IMG/VR virus record: IMGVR_UViG_3300035070_002905
Coordinates: 108,111 to 172,110 of that record
Reading direction: 5' to 3' (one strand)
Length of the DNA stretch: 64,000 bases
Source of the DNA: a virus
Below the pieces are notes generated by a model. It was not told where the DNA came from. It searched no databases and was given only the letters and a program-made list of their open reading frames with translations. Positions 1 through 8,500 of this stretch are shown piece by piece. Each line of letters starts with the position of its first letter. Within the stretch, counting starts at the first letter, position 1. Made by a program: the position numbers and the translations under genes.

Positions 1-915
1 AAGACTGCTCCTGCAGCGATCGGTCCCGCGCTATACCTAGTGGATGGTGATGAGGTTGAGGCTAAGAACCTTGCCCGTCAGAACTTCATCGAGCCTGATA
101 TCGGTCGTAACAAGGCGGTTGTACTAGCTGAGCGCTACGGCCAGGCTATGGACTTCCCTGTACATGCACATCCGCAGTTCGTTACGGACGGCGGTAACAT
201 CGTGGGTGACATTAACCGATCGGCTAGCTCTAACGACTTCCGTCAGCTAGGCCAGATGCGTAAGATCTGGATCCTTGCAGTAGATAGCATCAAGGCTCGT
301 ATGATGGTACTTCAACAGGCCGGTCACAACGATGTAATCATCGATGCCGGTAATGAAGATACATTCGGTCAGGTGAGCATCTACGATAACATCCACCTAG
401 AGTGCCTCCAGGGCGACTCTACGCCGGAGTTAGGTCCCTTCCAAGGGGATTACGCACTGCCGTTCATTCCGTCGCCCCTGACGTCGTACATCGCCGCTGT
501 GATCAATCCTCCGGTTGCTACCGGTTCGTGTGCAGATCTAGATCAGTCTCTAGCGATCAACAATATGATGTCTGCGGGCATCGTTGGTATGCTGCAGAAC
601 CTGATCTACAACAACGAGTTCTATACCTGTACTAACTCGTACGACCTGCACCGCGGTAACCAGTCGACTTCAATGAACCACCTCTGGTTCAACGAGACGA
701 TGGGCCGTCAGCGCTTCGAGAAGCAGGAGTTCGGTCGTCTTGGCGATGATCTACCTAACCGTCTGTACGATCACCTGTCTAGCCACTCTCAGAACTTCCT
801 GATGGCGAAGAACATGGAGACTCGTCGTGGTTCAATGGTACATGAACTGCTTTGCGATATCCGCTCTAAGACTACTGCCGTAGATCCAGCCGTCCTGGCT
901 GCTCTAAAGCTATAA
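1..915 (+). CDS. ThiF/E1-like adenylyltransferase-fold protein (5' end outside window)
   Basis: The reading frame is open from base 1, so the gene starts upstream and only its C-terminal 304 codons are seen. The segment LVDGDEVEAKNLARQNF followed by DIGRNKAVVLAERY is the signature of the E1/ThiF/MoeB superfamily, where Asp and Arg act in ATP binding and acyl-adenylate formation. ILAVDSIKAR and IDAGNEDTFGQV follow as expected for the fold. A downstream SCADLD...INNMMSAGIVGML stretch resembles the PRTRC-system ThiF subfamily known from plasmids. The glycine-rich nucleotide loop should lie upstream of the window. About 80 C-terminal residues match nothing I recognise. The gene ends at a strong terminator. 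Substrate is unknown; no ubiquitin-like or E2-like partner is visible here. Confidence 0.75.
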   Translation, partial: KTAPAAIGPALYLVDGDEVEAKNLARQNFIEPDIGRNKAVVLAERYGQAMDFPVHAHPQFVTDGGNIVGDINRSASSNDFRQLGQMRKIWILAVDSIKARMMVLQQAGHNDVIIDAGNEDTFGQVSIYDNIHLECLQGDSTPELGPFQGDYALPFIPSPLTSYIAAVINPPVATGSCADLDQSLAINNMMSAGIVGMLQNLIYNNEFYTCTNSYDLHRGNQSTSMNHLWFNETMGRQRFEKQEFGRLGDDLPNRLYDHLSSHSQNFLMAKNMETRRGSMVHELLCDIRSKTTAVDPAVLAALKL

Positions 916-918
916 CAA

Positions 919-953
919 AAAGGCCAGCTCCGTGAGGGGCTGGCCTTTAGTTC
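919..953 (+). terminator. Rho-independent terminator between convergent genes
   Basis: A 10-bp perfect stem (AAAGGCCAGC at 919-928 with GCTGGCCTTT at 939-948) and a 10-nt loop follow the ThiF stop codon. T-rich sequence continues to the right and an A-run lies on the left, so it can serve both the plus-strand gene and the minus-strand gene ending at 975. Confidence 0.85.
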
Positions 954-974
954 TTCTTATTTTTTCGCTTGTCC

Positions 975-1334
975 CTAGTTCCTAGCCTCCAGACGCGTCA
1001 CCTGCTTTCTTAGTTCCGATAGCTCCCTAGGTACTTCTGATAATGCTTTTAACGTGGCAGATATTTCAGCCATATTAACCTCCGCGGCAGTTGATCGGTT
1101 CTGCGTCTCTCTTAGGCTTATCACTATGCCTTCTATATTTTTAGTATTGGTAGCTGCAATGAACTCCAGCTTATCGATCCTCGATACGCTATCTGCTCGA
1201 TGGTTTATGCTACTCTCTGCTGCATTCAATCTAACTTCAAGCTTCGCAATTGAGTTTTTTACAGTAGTCCATGCACCGAAAAGGGCTGTTATTCCAACGC
1301 CCAGGGGTACTAAATTGGCTATTAACCATTCCAT
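975..1334 (-). CDS. small membrane-anchored coiled-coil protein, lysis-cassette type
   Basis: 119 aa. Residues about 3-24 (WLIANLVPLGVGITALFGAW) form one hydrophobic N-terminal helix. The rest is polar and heptad-rich (IAKLEVRLNAAES, ELSELRKQVTRLEARN) and predicts a coiled coil outside the membrane. This architecture is typical of inner-membrane spanins and some holin-associated proteins. It lies 9 bp downstream of a multi-TM holin-like gene on the same strand, behind the fibre genes, where lysis genes are often found. The ATG has a GGAG ribosome site. No catalytic residues are seen; spanin is an inference from shape and context only. Confidence 0.5.
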   Translation of the reverse strand: MEWLIANLVPLGVGITALFGAWTTVKNSIAKLEVRLNAAESSINHRADSVSRIDKLEFIAATNTKNIEGIVISLRETQNRSTAAEVNMAEISATLKALSEVPRELSELRKQVTRLEARN

Positions 1335-1343
1335 ATAATTCTC

Positions 1344-1766
1344 CTACTTAAACTTTCCTACCCATTGTTTCACCACTGCTTCTACCAGTGGAATAACGAG
1401 TCGACGATATCCCCATACAGACACTAGCATAAGCCCAAGGGCAATCTGATAGTATTGAGGCATGCTTTCCAGCACTGTGAATCCCGCCTGAATATGTGGT
1501 ACCATCCCAGGAAAGAAAGCAAGAGGCACCGGTAAAAGGAACAGGTAGAAAGAGATATCATCCATCCAACCGGCAGCTGCGCGAGCCCCAGTATCCTGAG
1601 TAATATCTGCAGTCTGTCCTGCTTGTATTGCCTGGATCTTAGACTCCAGGTTGATCTTTTTTAGCTCATCCTTGCGCTCTTTCTGCGCGGCTTTAATCTT
1701 CTGTCCTTCAGTAAAGTAACCTCCGACAGCACTAGCCACCTCACCTACCCATCCGAATCCTAACAT
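1344..1766 (-). CDS. putative holin
   Basis: 140 aa from the ATG at 1766, which has AAGGAG five bases upstream; a GTG at 1772 lies inside that ribosome site and was rejected. The N-terminus is amphipathic, followed by a charged helix (KIKAAQKERKDELKK). The C-terminal half carries hydrophobic segments: ISFYLFLLPVPLAFFPGMVP and YYQIALGLMLVSVWGYR, with a weaker third (VIPLVEAVVKQWV). Such proteins with a Trp-Met-Asp start to the membrane region are common in marine phage lysis cassettes and are usually annotated as holins. An endolysin is not seen next to it. Function is inferred from topology and neighbours. Confidence 0.5.
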   Translation of the reverse strand: MLGFGWVGEVASAVGGYFTEGQKIKAAQKERKDELKKINLESKIQAIQAGQTADITQDTGARAAAGWMDDISFYLFLLPVPLAFFPGMVPHIQAGFTVLESMPQYYQIALGLMLVSVWGYRRLVIPLVEAVVKQWVGKFK

Positions 1767-1780
1767 AAACACTCCTTAAG

Positions 1781-1796
1781 AGGCCCCGAAGGGCCT
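1781..1796 (-). terminator. TTCG hairpin between fibre and holin genes
   Basis: On the minus strand AGGCCC-TTCG-GGGCCT forms a 6-bp stem with a UUCG tetraloop immediately after the fibre gene stop. No U-tract follows (CTTAAGG, the holin ribosome site), so it is more likely a processing or attenuation hairpin than a full terminator. Confidence 0.5.
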
Positions 1797-1800
1797 ATCA

Positions 1801-4800
1801 TTACCAGTACATGCTCACTGACACTGCATCATCCGTTAGAGTACCTGCTGCGTCTTTAACGTCAACGAATACTTCACCTAGAGTGATCGTGTAGTTACAT
1901 GAACGTACTGCACCTGTTGCAGACCTAGCAGTTGCTATAACTGTAGTGGAATCGTCTAGAACCGGTCCAGCAGGAGCTATAGAGTACTGACCTGCCTGAA
2001 CCCGGGTAACAGCGACGGCGTCTGTAAAGTTACCGTGACGACCGTCGATAGCACCTGTATTACTCAGAGTCATGTGCAGTGCATTACCAGTCGAGGTGTT
2101 CTCGTTATGGTTGATGACCGTCTTACCGCCCTCTACGGCCCAGACATTGCCACGAGGTGAGGCAGTCTGCGTGAACGTCATCTCTTTCTGAGGGAATACC
2201 TGCAGAGAAGGCGTACCGCCGAACAGCTGGTTATCACCTACTTCACCCGATACCGTAGCCACTTCAGATGAACCATTCACGATCGTAAACGTATTACCGA
2301 AGTCGTATAGACCTTTAGGTATGCGTACAGTCACCGGAGCGTTAACGTTCGGGATGTTGTAGCGAAGTCCCGTACGGATAGACTGCCTGTCCATCGTCAC
2401 GTCGGTAGATGCCGCAGCAATCGTGTACGTAGTGATAGACTGAATAGACATGTCATTCACGGCGTTACCCGGTGGAGTGTAGAAGAACGTACCGCGGTCA
2501 GTTGTACCACCGCCGGCGTAAGTTACTTCACCTACCTTCACACCATCAACGTGGATGTCACACGTGTCTTCGCCAGGAGAGTTGATCATACTGATCAGAT
2601 ACATTGTATCACGTTCTAGATCGAACGTAGTGTTACCACCAGAGTTGATCATAGTAATCTGTAGCTGACCACTCGATACTGTAACGTTATACTCGAAACG
2701 TCCGTTAGAACCCCAAGAGGTGTTGTTCGGTTCGATATCCACCCAGATCTGACCATCGTGAGCTGCTCCGAACATAGCTCGTAAATCTGTACGGAAGCCG
2801 TTAGCACGACAGGTATCCCAGAATGCCTGAGTATTATTAGGCGCTTGCAGTGTAATTGTACCACCGGTCTGAGTACAGCGGATCACTTCAGGGAATCCTG
2901 CGTGATTCTCTGTATTTACCCAGCGGACGTTGTTACTACCTGTCCAACCCGAGTCGGCTAGGGTATTGCCCTCTGCGAAGAAGAACTGACCTACCGGCTC
3001 ACCTGAAGCGATACGCGTAGTAGTCACGTAAGACCAGTCCGATCCATCGTACCAGATAGGTCGATTATCGGCCAGGCCATTCAACGCCAGAGAACCTGTA
3101 GGATGTCCAGTATTCTGCGGGATGATACGAGGTAGAAGTGTACCACGTAACGGTGAATCCTGCTGTACTACCACATTCTTCTCTAGGTCAGGCTCGTTAA
3201 TGATAACGTGCATGTCGTAGTCGTATAGGTATACTGCTTGGTTAGTACCAGTCGAACGCTTACGTAGTGTAAGAACTGTATCGCCTGCACCGGTAGCGAA
3301 CTCATATTCGAACTCATACGTATCACCTACGTTGTTATTAGCTGCAGGGATCGTTAGCTCAGCTACCTGCGTACCCGTACTATCCACCAGTTCGAAGTCC
3401 TGCGTAGTACCACCTGAAGAAGTACTGATACCGAATCTCAAGTAGATTTTGATACGTTGGAATAGACAGTCGCGGAAAGTGATCTGCGTACCGCCGGAGC
3501 CTGCTGTATTGTATCGAATACCAAAGTGAGTACCGCCACTGACGATAGGCATTAGTTCTCGTACCGAACCACCGGTATCAGCGCCGTTCATAGTGATCGT
3601 CGATGCCGGGTTAAGACTAGTATCGTCGACCTCTGGACGCTTATCTGCTACTAGATCCGTCCAGTAGTTCGTATCGATAGGCCAATCGGTCTTGTTATTA
3701 GCTATCCAAGTACCATATTCACCTGCACTCATACGAGTACCGTGGCTTGCATACTTACCTATGATAACGTCGTCGGCATGGATATCTACCTGTGAATTGG
3801 TAGAGAAGTCGATGTACGCAGTGTTAGGGCCGTGCTCACCGATAGATGAACATGCTATACCTCCAGACGTTCCATCTACTATATCACGATCAGACCACTC
3901 ATCCGTACTAATAGTAGAGACTACTACTTCTGTACCTGTAGGAGTATATAGGGTAGGAGTACCGAATACTACACCTGAGGCGTAAGGCAGTGGAATGATA
4001 CTAGACATCAACCCTTCGTACGTCTTGGATGGGTCTATTCTAATCTGTAATCGTATAGAGTCTACTGTATCGGCAGAATCTCGAATCATTCGGTACTGAG
4101 TACCTCCACCGATATCCCCTGTCTGTACCAGACCTAGGATACGGAAGGTAGTCGTAGACGTTCCATCGGGAACTCCACGTACCATGTTCATGTTAATACG
4201 GTTAGTGATTACTGTATCGCCGCCCGATTGAATGAACAGGATAAAGTCAGCACCTGAAGTGTCTACCGTACCTGCAGTAAGTGCTGGCCAAGTAATCAAG
4301 TCGTACCAACCTATGCCACCTGCACCTAGATCAGTAAACTGTGCATATGCGTGTTGGCTGCCGCCTGCCGGGATGTTCTTAATGAATGACGCGTCTAGAC
4401 GATCATCTGCAGTAAGAGTCTCCAGGGCATCACGTACACCTGCACCGGATGTGTAGATCGTATCGGCTACAAACCCGTATGGATTGTACGTAGTTGTAGG
4501 GTTCAGAGTAACACCTACTGAATCATGGATGATCTCTATATGTGCATCACCGACACCACCTGTATCTAGGAATGTACCAGTTAGATAATCTTCGATGCGC
4601 AGGTAAGATGCTGCGAAGGCACTGTTACCGATTACAATATCACCAGCTACTTGTCCGAAGTTGTAGTGACTACCATTAGATAGTGTTATGTTACCTACCA
4701 GTGCTCCGATGTGCATCTCACAACGTGCAGCTGTGGAGTTACTTACGTTACCTGTAAGTGTAGCGTAAGGCAGTTCGAAGTCTAAGGGCGTAAATGGAGC

Positions 4801-5541
4801 GATGTTCTCTGTAAACGTAGACGCATCTTGACATTTAATAACGCGCTTACTTGTCGTAGGGAACGCAGAAGCTAGAGTAACCGCTTGCGCGATAGTCAGT
4901 ACCGGCTGTTCCGGAGAACGACCATCGGCATTATCATCACCGCTAGCTGATACGTATACCATCTGTGCACTATCGATAAAGTCGATAGCTTCTGCACCTA
5001 GACGATCTGCGTCCGTAAGAGTCTCTAGCTTATCACGGATAGTACTAGCATCATCTTTAACTAGTAGAGAAGAAGGTTCTACCGGTCCGAATACTACCTC
5101 TTCATCTGTCATTGGAGTCCAGACAGTTAAGTTCTCGGGGATGGTAGTTGTATCGCCTGCAGGATTCCTTGCAACTGATAGGTCTACATTCATAGACGAC
5201 AGTGCAGCAGTAGCCTGAACTTGTAGATGTACAGGTGATCGTAGATCATTAGAATCTTCACGTAGAAGACGTACCATATCTACTGCAGGCACATTAGAGT
5301 CTGTTGCGTGCGTTAGGATGCCCCATTTTACAGGTGCGTTACCTAGGTTACCTTGTATTGTGAAATCAAAGTAAGTGAACTCGCCTGCTTTAGACATGTC
5401 CAGCGTTACCCTCTCTGAGAAGCTGCCACTACCGGTGACGGTAGCGATAGTCAGCCAGTCGTTATTCGTTCGGGTCTGTCCTACTAGATTAACGGAGGTG
5501 AACGACTTATCCCCTACTGGGATTATATTTGCTATTGACAT
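1801..5541 (-). CDS. giant tail fibre / receptor-binding-type protein with beta-helix-like segment
   Basis: 1246 aa, rich in Thr, Ser, Gly and Asp with few Lys or Cys, as in trimeric phage fibres. Around residues 160-190 and 360-390 it carries the linker RDxLExLTxxDRL, which also occurs three times in the next upstream fibre gene. After the first linker, YVSASGDDNADGRSPEQP and TIAQAV match the opening of right-handed beta-helix (pectate-lyase-like, DUF1565-like) domains. The middle contains several jelly-roll-like, Trp/Tyr-rich segments that may bind carbohydrate. The C-terminus (about 100 residues) is a separate beta domain ending in SVSMYW. No depolymerase active site could be assigned. It is the last of three giant genes read in the same direction. 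Confidence 0.75.
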   Translation of the reverse strand: MSIANIIPVGDKSFTSVNLVGQTRTNNDWLTIATVTGSGSFSERVTLDMSKAGEFTYFDFTIQGNLGNAPVKWGILTHATDSNVPAVDMVRLLREDSNDLRSPVHLQVQATAALSSMNVDLSVARNPAGDTTTIPENLTVWTPMTDEEVVFGPVEPSSLLVKDDASTIRDKLETLTDADRLGAEAIDFIDSAQMVYVSASGDDNADGRSPEQPVLTIAQAVTLASAFPTTSKRVIKCQDASTFTENIAPFTPLDFELPYATLTGNVSNSTAARCEMHIGALVGNITLSNGSHYNFGQVAGDIVIGNSAFAASYLRIEDYLTGTFLDTGGVGDAHIEIIHDSVGVTLNPTTTYNPYGFVADTIYTSGAGVRDALETLTADDRLDASFIKNIPAGGSQHAYAQFTDLGAGGIGWYDLITWPALTAGTVDTSGADFILFIQSGGDTVITNRINMNMVRGVPDGTSTTTFRILGLVQTGDIGGGTQYRMIRDSADTVDSIRLQIRIDPSKTYEGLMSSIIPLPYASGVVFGTPTLYTPTGTEVVVSTISTDEWSDRDIVDGTSGGIACSSIGEHGPNTAYIDFSTNSQVDIHADDVIIGKYASHGTRMSAGEYGTWIANNKTDWPIDTNYWTDLVADKRPEVDDTSLNPASTITMNGADTGGSVRELMPIVSGGTHFGIRYNTAGSGGTQITFRDCLFQRIKIYLRFGISTSSGGTTQDFELVDSTGTQVAELTIPAANNNVGDTYEFEYEFATGAGDTVLTLRKRSTGTNQAVYLYDYDMHVIINEPDLEKNVVVQQDSPLRGTLLPRIIPQNTGHPTGSLALNGLADNRPIWYDGSDWSYVTTTRIASGEPVGQFFFAEGNTLADSGWTGSNNVRWVNTENHAGFPEVIRCTQTGGTITLQAPNNTQAFWDTCRANGFRTDLRAMFGAAHDGQIWVDIEPNNTSWGSNGRFEYNVTVSSGQLQITMINSGGNTTFDLERDTMYLISMINSPGEDTCDIHVDGVKVGEVTYAGGGTTDRGTFFYTPPGNAVNDMSIQSITTYTIAAASTDVTMDRQSIRTGLRYNIPNVNAPVTVRIPKGLYDFGNTFTIVNGSSEVATVSGEVGDNQLFGGTPSLQVFPQKEMTFTQTASPRGNVWAVEGGKTVINHNENTSTGNALHMTLSNTGAIDGRHGNFTDAVAVTRVQAGQYSIAPAGPVLDDSTTVIATARSATGAVRSCNYTITLGEVFVDVKDAAGTLTDDAVSVSMYW

Positions 5542-5556
5542 TTTGTCTCCTAAATA

Positions 5557-5570
5557 GGGGCCGGAGCCCC
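5557..5570 (-). terminator. short GC hairpin between two fibre genes
   Basis: GGGGC-TCCG-GCCCC on the minus strand, five base pairs, lies between the 1555-aa and 1246-aa fibre genes. Only a weak T-run (TATTT) follows. It may reduce read-through; termination is uncertain. Confidence 0.4.
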
Positions 5571-5579
5571 CTTTATTTA

Positions 5580-8500
5580 CTAGATAAGATACGGTTGGCC
5601 TATGCCGATAAGAATCGTATCATCATCGATTACCTGGAATACCTCTTGGATCAAACCTGATACAGGCTGAGCCGAAGTAAATGTCCCTGCACTGTTTAGC
5701 CAGTAGTACTGTCCGGTAGTATAGCCGTGTCCGGTAATCGTACAGATTCCGCTAGACTGTACTCGATAGGTACCGATGTCCACTACCTCACATACAAAGC
5801 CGGTAGCCGGAGCCATAGACGATGCATCTGCCGGAGCCCAGTTAGCACCTGCACCTCTAGCTAGCAACTGCTGCTGAGTAAACGGATGGTTAGGGTGGAC
5901 TACTGTAATGATATCAGTTGAAGCACCTTCGATAGCGCTAACGTTTAGACGCTCAGTACCAGTTAATGCCTCTAGCTTATCGCGAATCTGGATTCCAGTA
6001 TCGCTGCCTACCGGCACGTCTGCATGAAACTTAATGTTAGTTACTGCAACTCGAGCGAATACGATGTGTAGATCGTTTGTTACCAGTCCACCAGCTCCTG
6101 GAGTAGTCGAAACAGTCCAGTAAGTGGTGTCCGTATTAGTATGAGCTTCTGTACCAACTACTGGATCTATTTTAGTAGCACCACCACCCACAGGGTTGCC
6201 TTCGTACACGCGGATATCACGATCAGTACCCGATGAGGTCACTTGACCGTATCGAATCTCTAGGACCATGTTATGTGTAAGGGCACCTGCCGGGACTACC
6301 AGCTCACATACATCCGCGGAGGCAGAAGTCTCATCGGCGAATACGTTAGTGAAAAAACCTGCACCGCTACCGAAACCAAGAGGGAAGCTACGTCCTGCAT
6401 CTCTACGGAATGATGCACTTACACCAAGGCCTTCGACCATGTCATCTGCTAGAGTGTTCAGTGGAATGCCGTTAGTAACTCCGAAATCCTCGAAGATCTT
6501 AAGGGCCGCACTACCGAATCCACTACCGCGGATATCAGATGCCATAAACGGAGCGTTAGATACTACCTGTAGATCGTAAACGCCTTGACGCTGTACTACT
6601 ACGTGGTAATCATCGGTTGCAACCAGCGCACTATCTAGGTTCCAAACTACAGTCTGTAGAGCACCGTATACGTTAGACTCTTGACCGTATACCGGATCAA
6701 CTACTACACCGCCTGATGTAGGATCACCTCGGTATACCCTGAAGTGCCTATCACCGGTAGCAGATCCACGTGCGAATCGCGCCTGTAAGACCTTGCCTCG
6801 AGCTTCCTGTGCTGGAATTATGAATTCCGCTACTGCACCGTCTCCCGTTTCATCTACCGAGCTGTTAAGCCAGAACCACCACGAGCCTGCCGTTAATGAG
6901 GCAAACGGCATGATACGAGAGTTAGTATCTCTCCATGCAGTCCCTGGGACTAGAGTACGTTCAAGTAGCTCATCGCCCTGTGCCTTAGTAAGCGTAGTAC
7001 CGGTAGGAATAGCATCACGTACCGCAATCTCACGAAATACGTTCTGGAACGTACCTGTACCATCTATATTCAAGTTCTGAATAGCAGATGAATCCAGGCG
7101 ATCTGTACCTGTTAATGCCTCTAGTTCATCCCGAATCTGTGTACCAGTAGACTGGCCAAGAGATGTATGGAACTCTACGTCAAGTAGAATCTGACGTCCT
7201 AGGTATACGTAGATGTCAGCTGAGTTAGCTGGGACCTGGTAAGTTACCGCATGAGCAGTAGCACCGCTGTTCGTACCGACTACCGGTAGAATCTCTGTAC
7301 CTGAAGCTGTAGCATCACCGTTGAATACACGTAGTTCACGAGTCAGACCTGACACGATATCACTTATGAAGAACGTGATGTATGAACCGCCAGTTAGATC
7401 TTTACCAGTGAAGATTACCTCGCTGTACGCGTGACCTGCATCTGTAGGATCTTGTCCACCCGATGGTGCATATACACCCCACGAGTCAGCATCGTCGTAG
7501 TATGCTAGTGCAGTACGAGCTGTAGTAACACCTACACCAAATGTGCGTAGGATCTCTGTAGACTGTGCTACCGATAGAGCCTCATCATCTGCAATAGAGT
7601 CACGGTCTGCGATCGTCTTAGCATGCTTAGCGTACTTACTGAATACATTCTGTACCGCCCAAGATTCTAGGCGATTAGCCTCTGCCACCGATTCGATATC
7701 ATCGATAAGCTCTAGTGGAGTAAACCCTAGACGATTGTTGATCGCCTGAAGAGATAGCTCTTCCCAGTCTGCCGCGTTGAATGCACCTGCAGTAACCGTA
7801 GCGATAGCCACGTAGTCACGTCCAAGGTGAGATACATAGGCGCCGATCGCATAGTTGTTCGCGATGTTAAACACGTTGTAAGCTGCCGCACCACGTAGGG
7901 ATACGATGTCACCTTCAACTGCTTCGATTCGGTTTTCGTTAGTGATTGCACTGACGATCTGCCACTCCGCAACATCCCATGCACCTGCTGCCACGCCTGT
8001 ACGTGCTTTGTACAATCTGCTTAGGTAGATTACGTAGGTACCTGCAGTATACGTTGCAGTAGAATCAAAGTCTGCCGGACGAGCTGCCCCGCGTAACGCC
8101 TCGATGTCTACTTCAGCTGTATCGATACGACCTTCGTTATCTACAATCGAGATGACCTGCCATTCCGATGCGTCGAAGTTACCTGGAAGTACTGCTGCAA
8201 TAGCATGGTATAGACGGTTGCCGAATACACAGCTATCGTCGATTGCGTAAGTAGCCGTAGAGTCAAAGTCTGCCGCTACTGCCTGGCCGCGTAGCTGTTC
8301 GTGCGCATCGCTGATACCTACTGAAGTCTCTAGGACTAGCGCTGCGTTACTTAGAGTAGACGCTTCGTACCAGTTAGCTGCATCCCACGGTCCTGCCGTA
8401 AGATCTTCACGAGCGATGAACGTACGGTTATCTGCTGTACGATATACCGAGTCACCTGCAGAGTATGCCTGAGTAGCGCTGAATTCTGTCGGGCGGGCTC

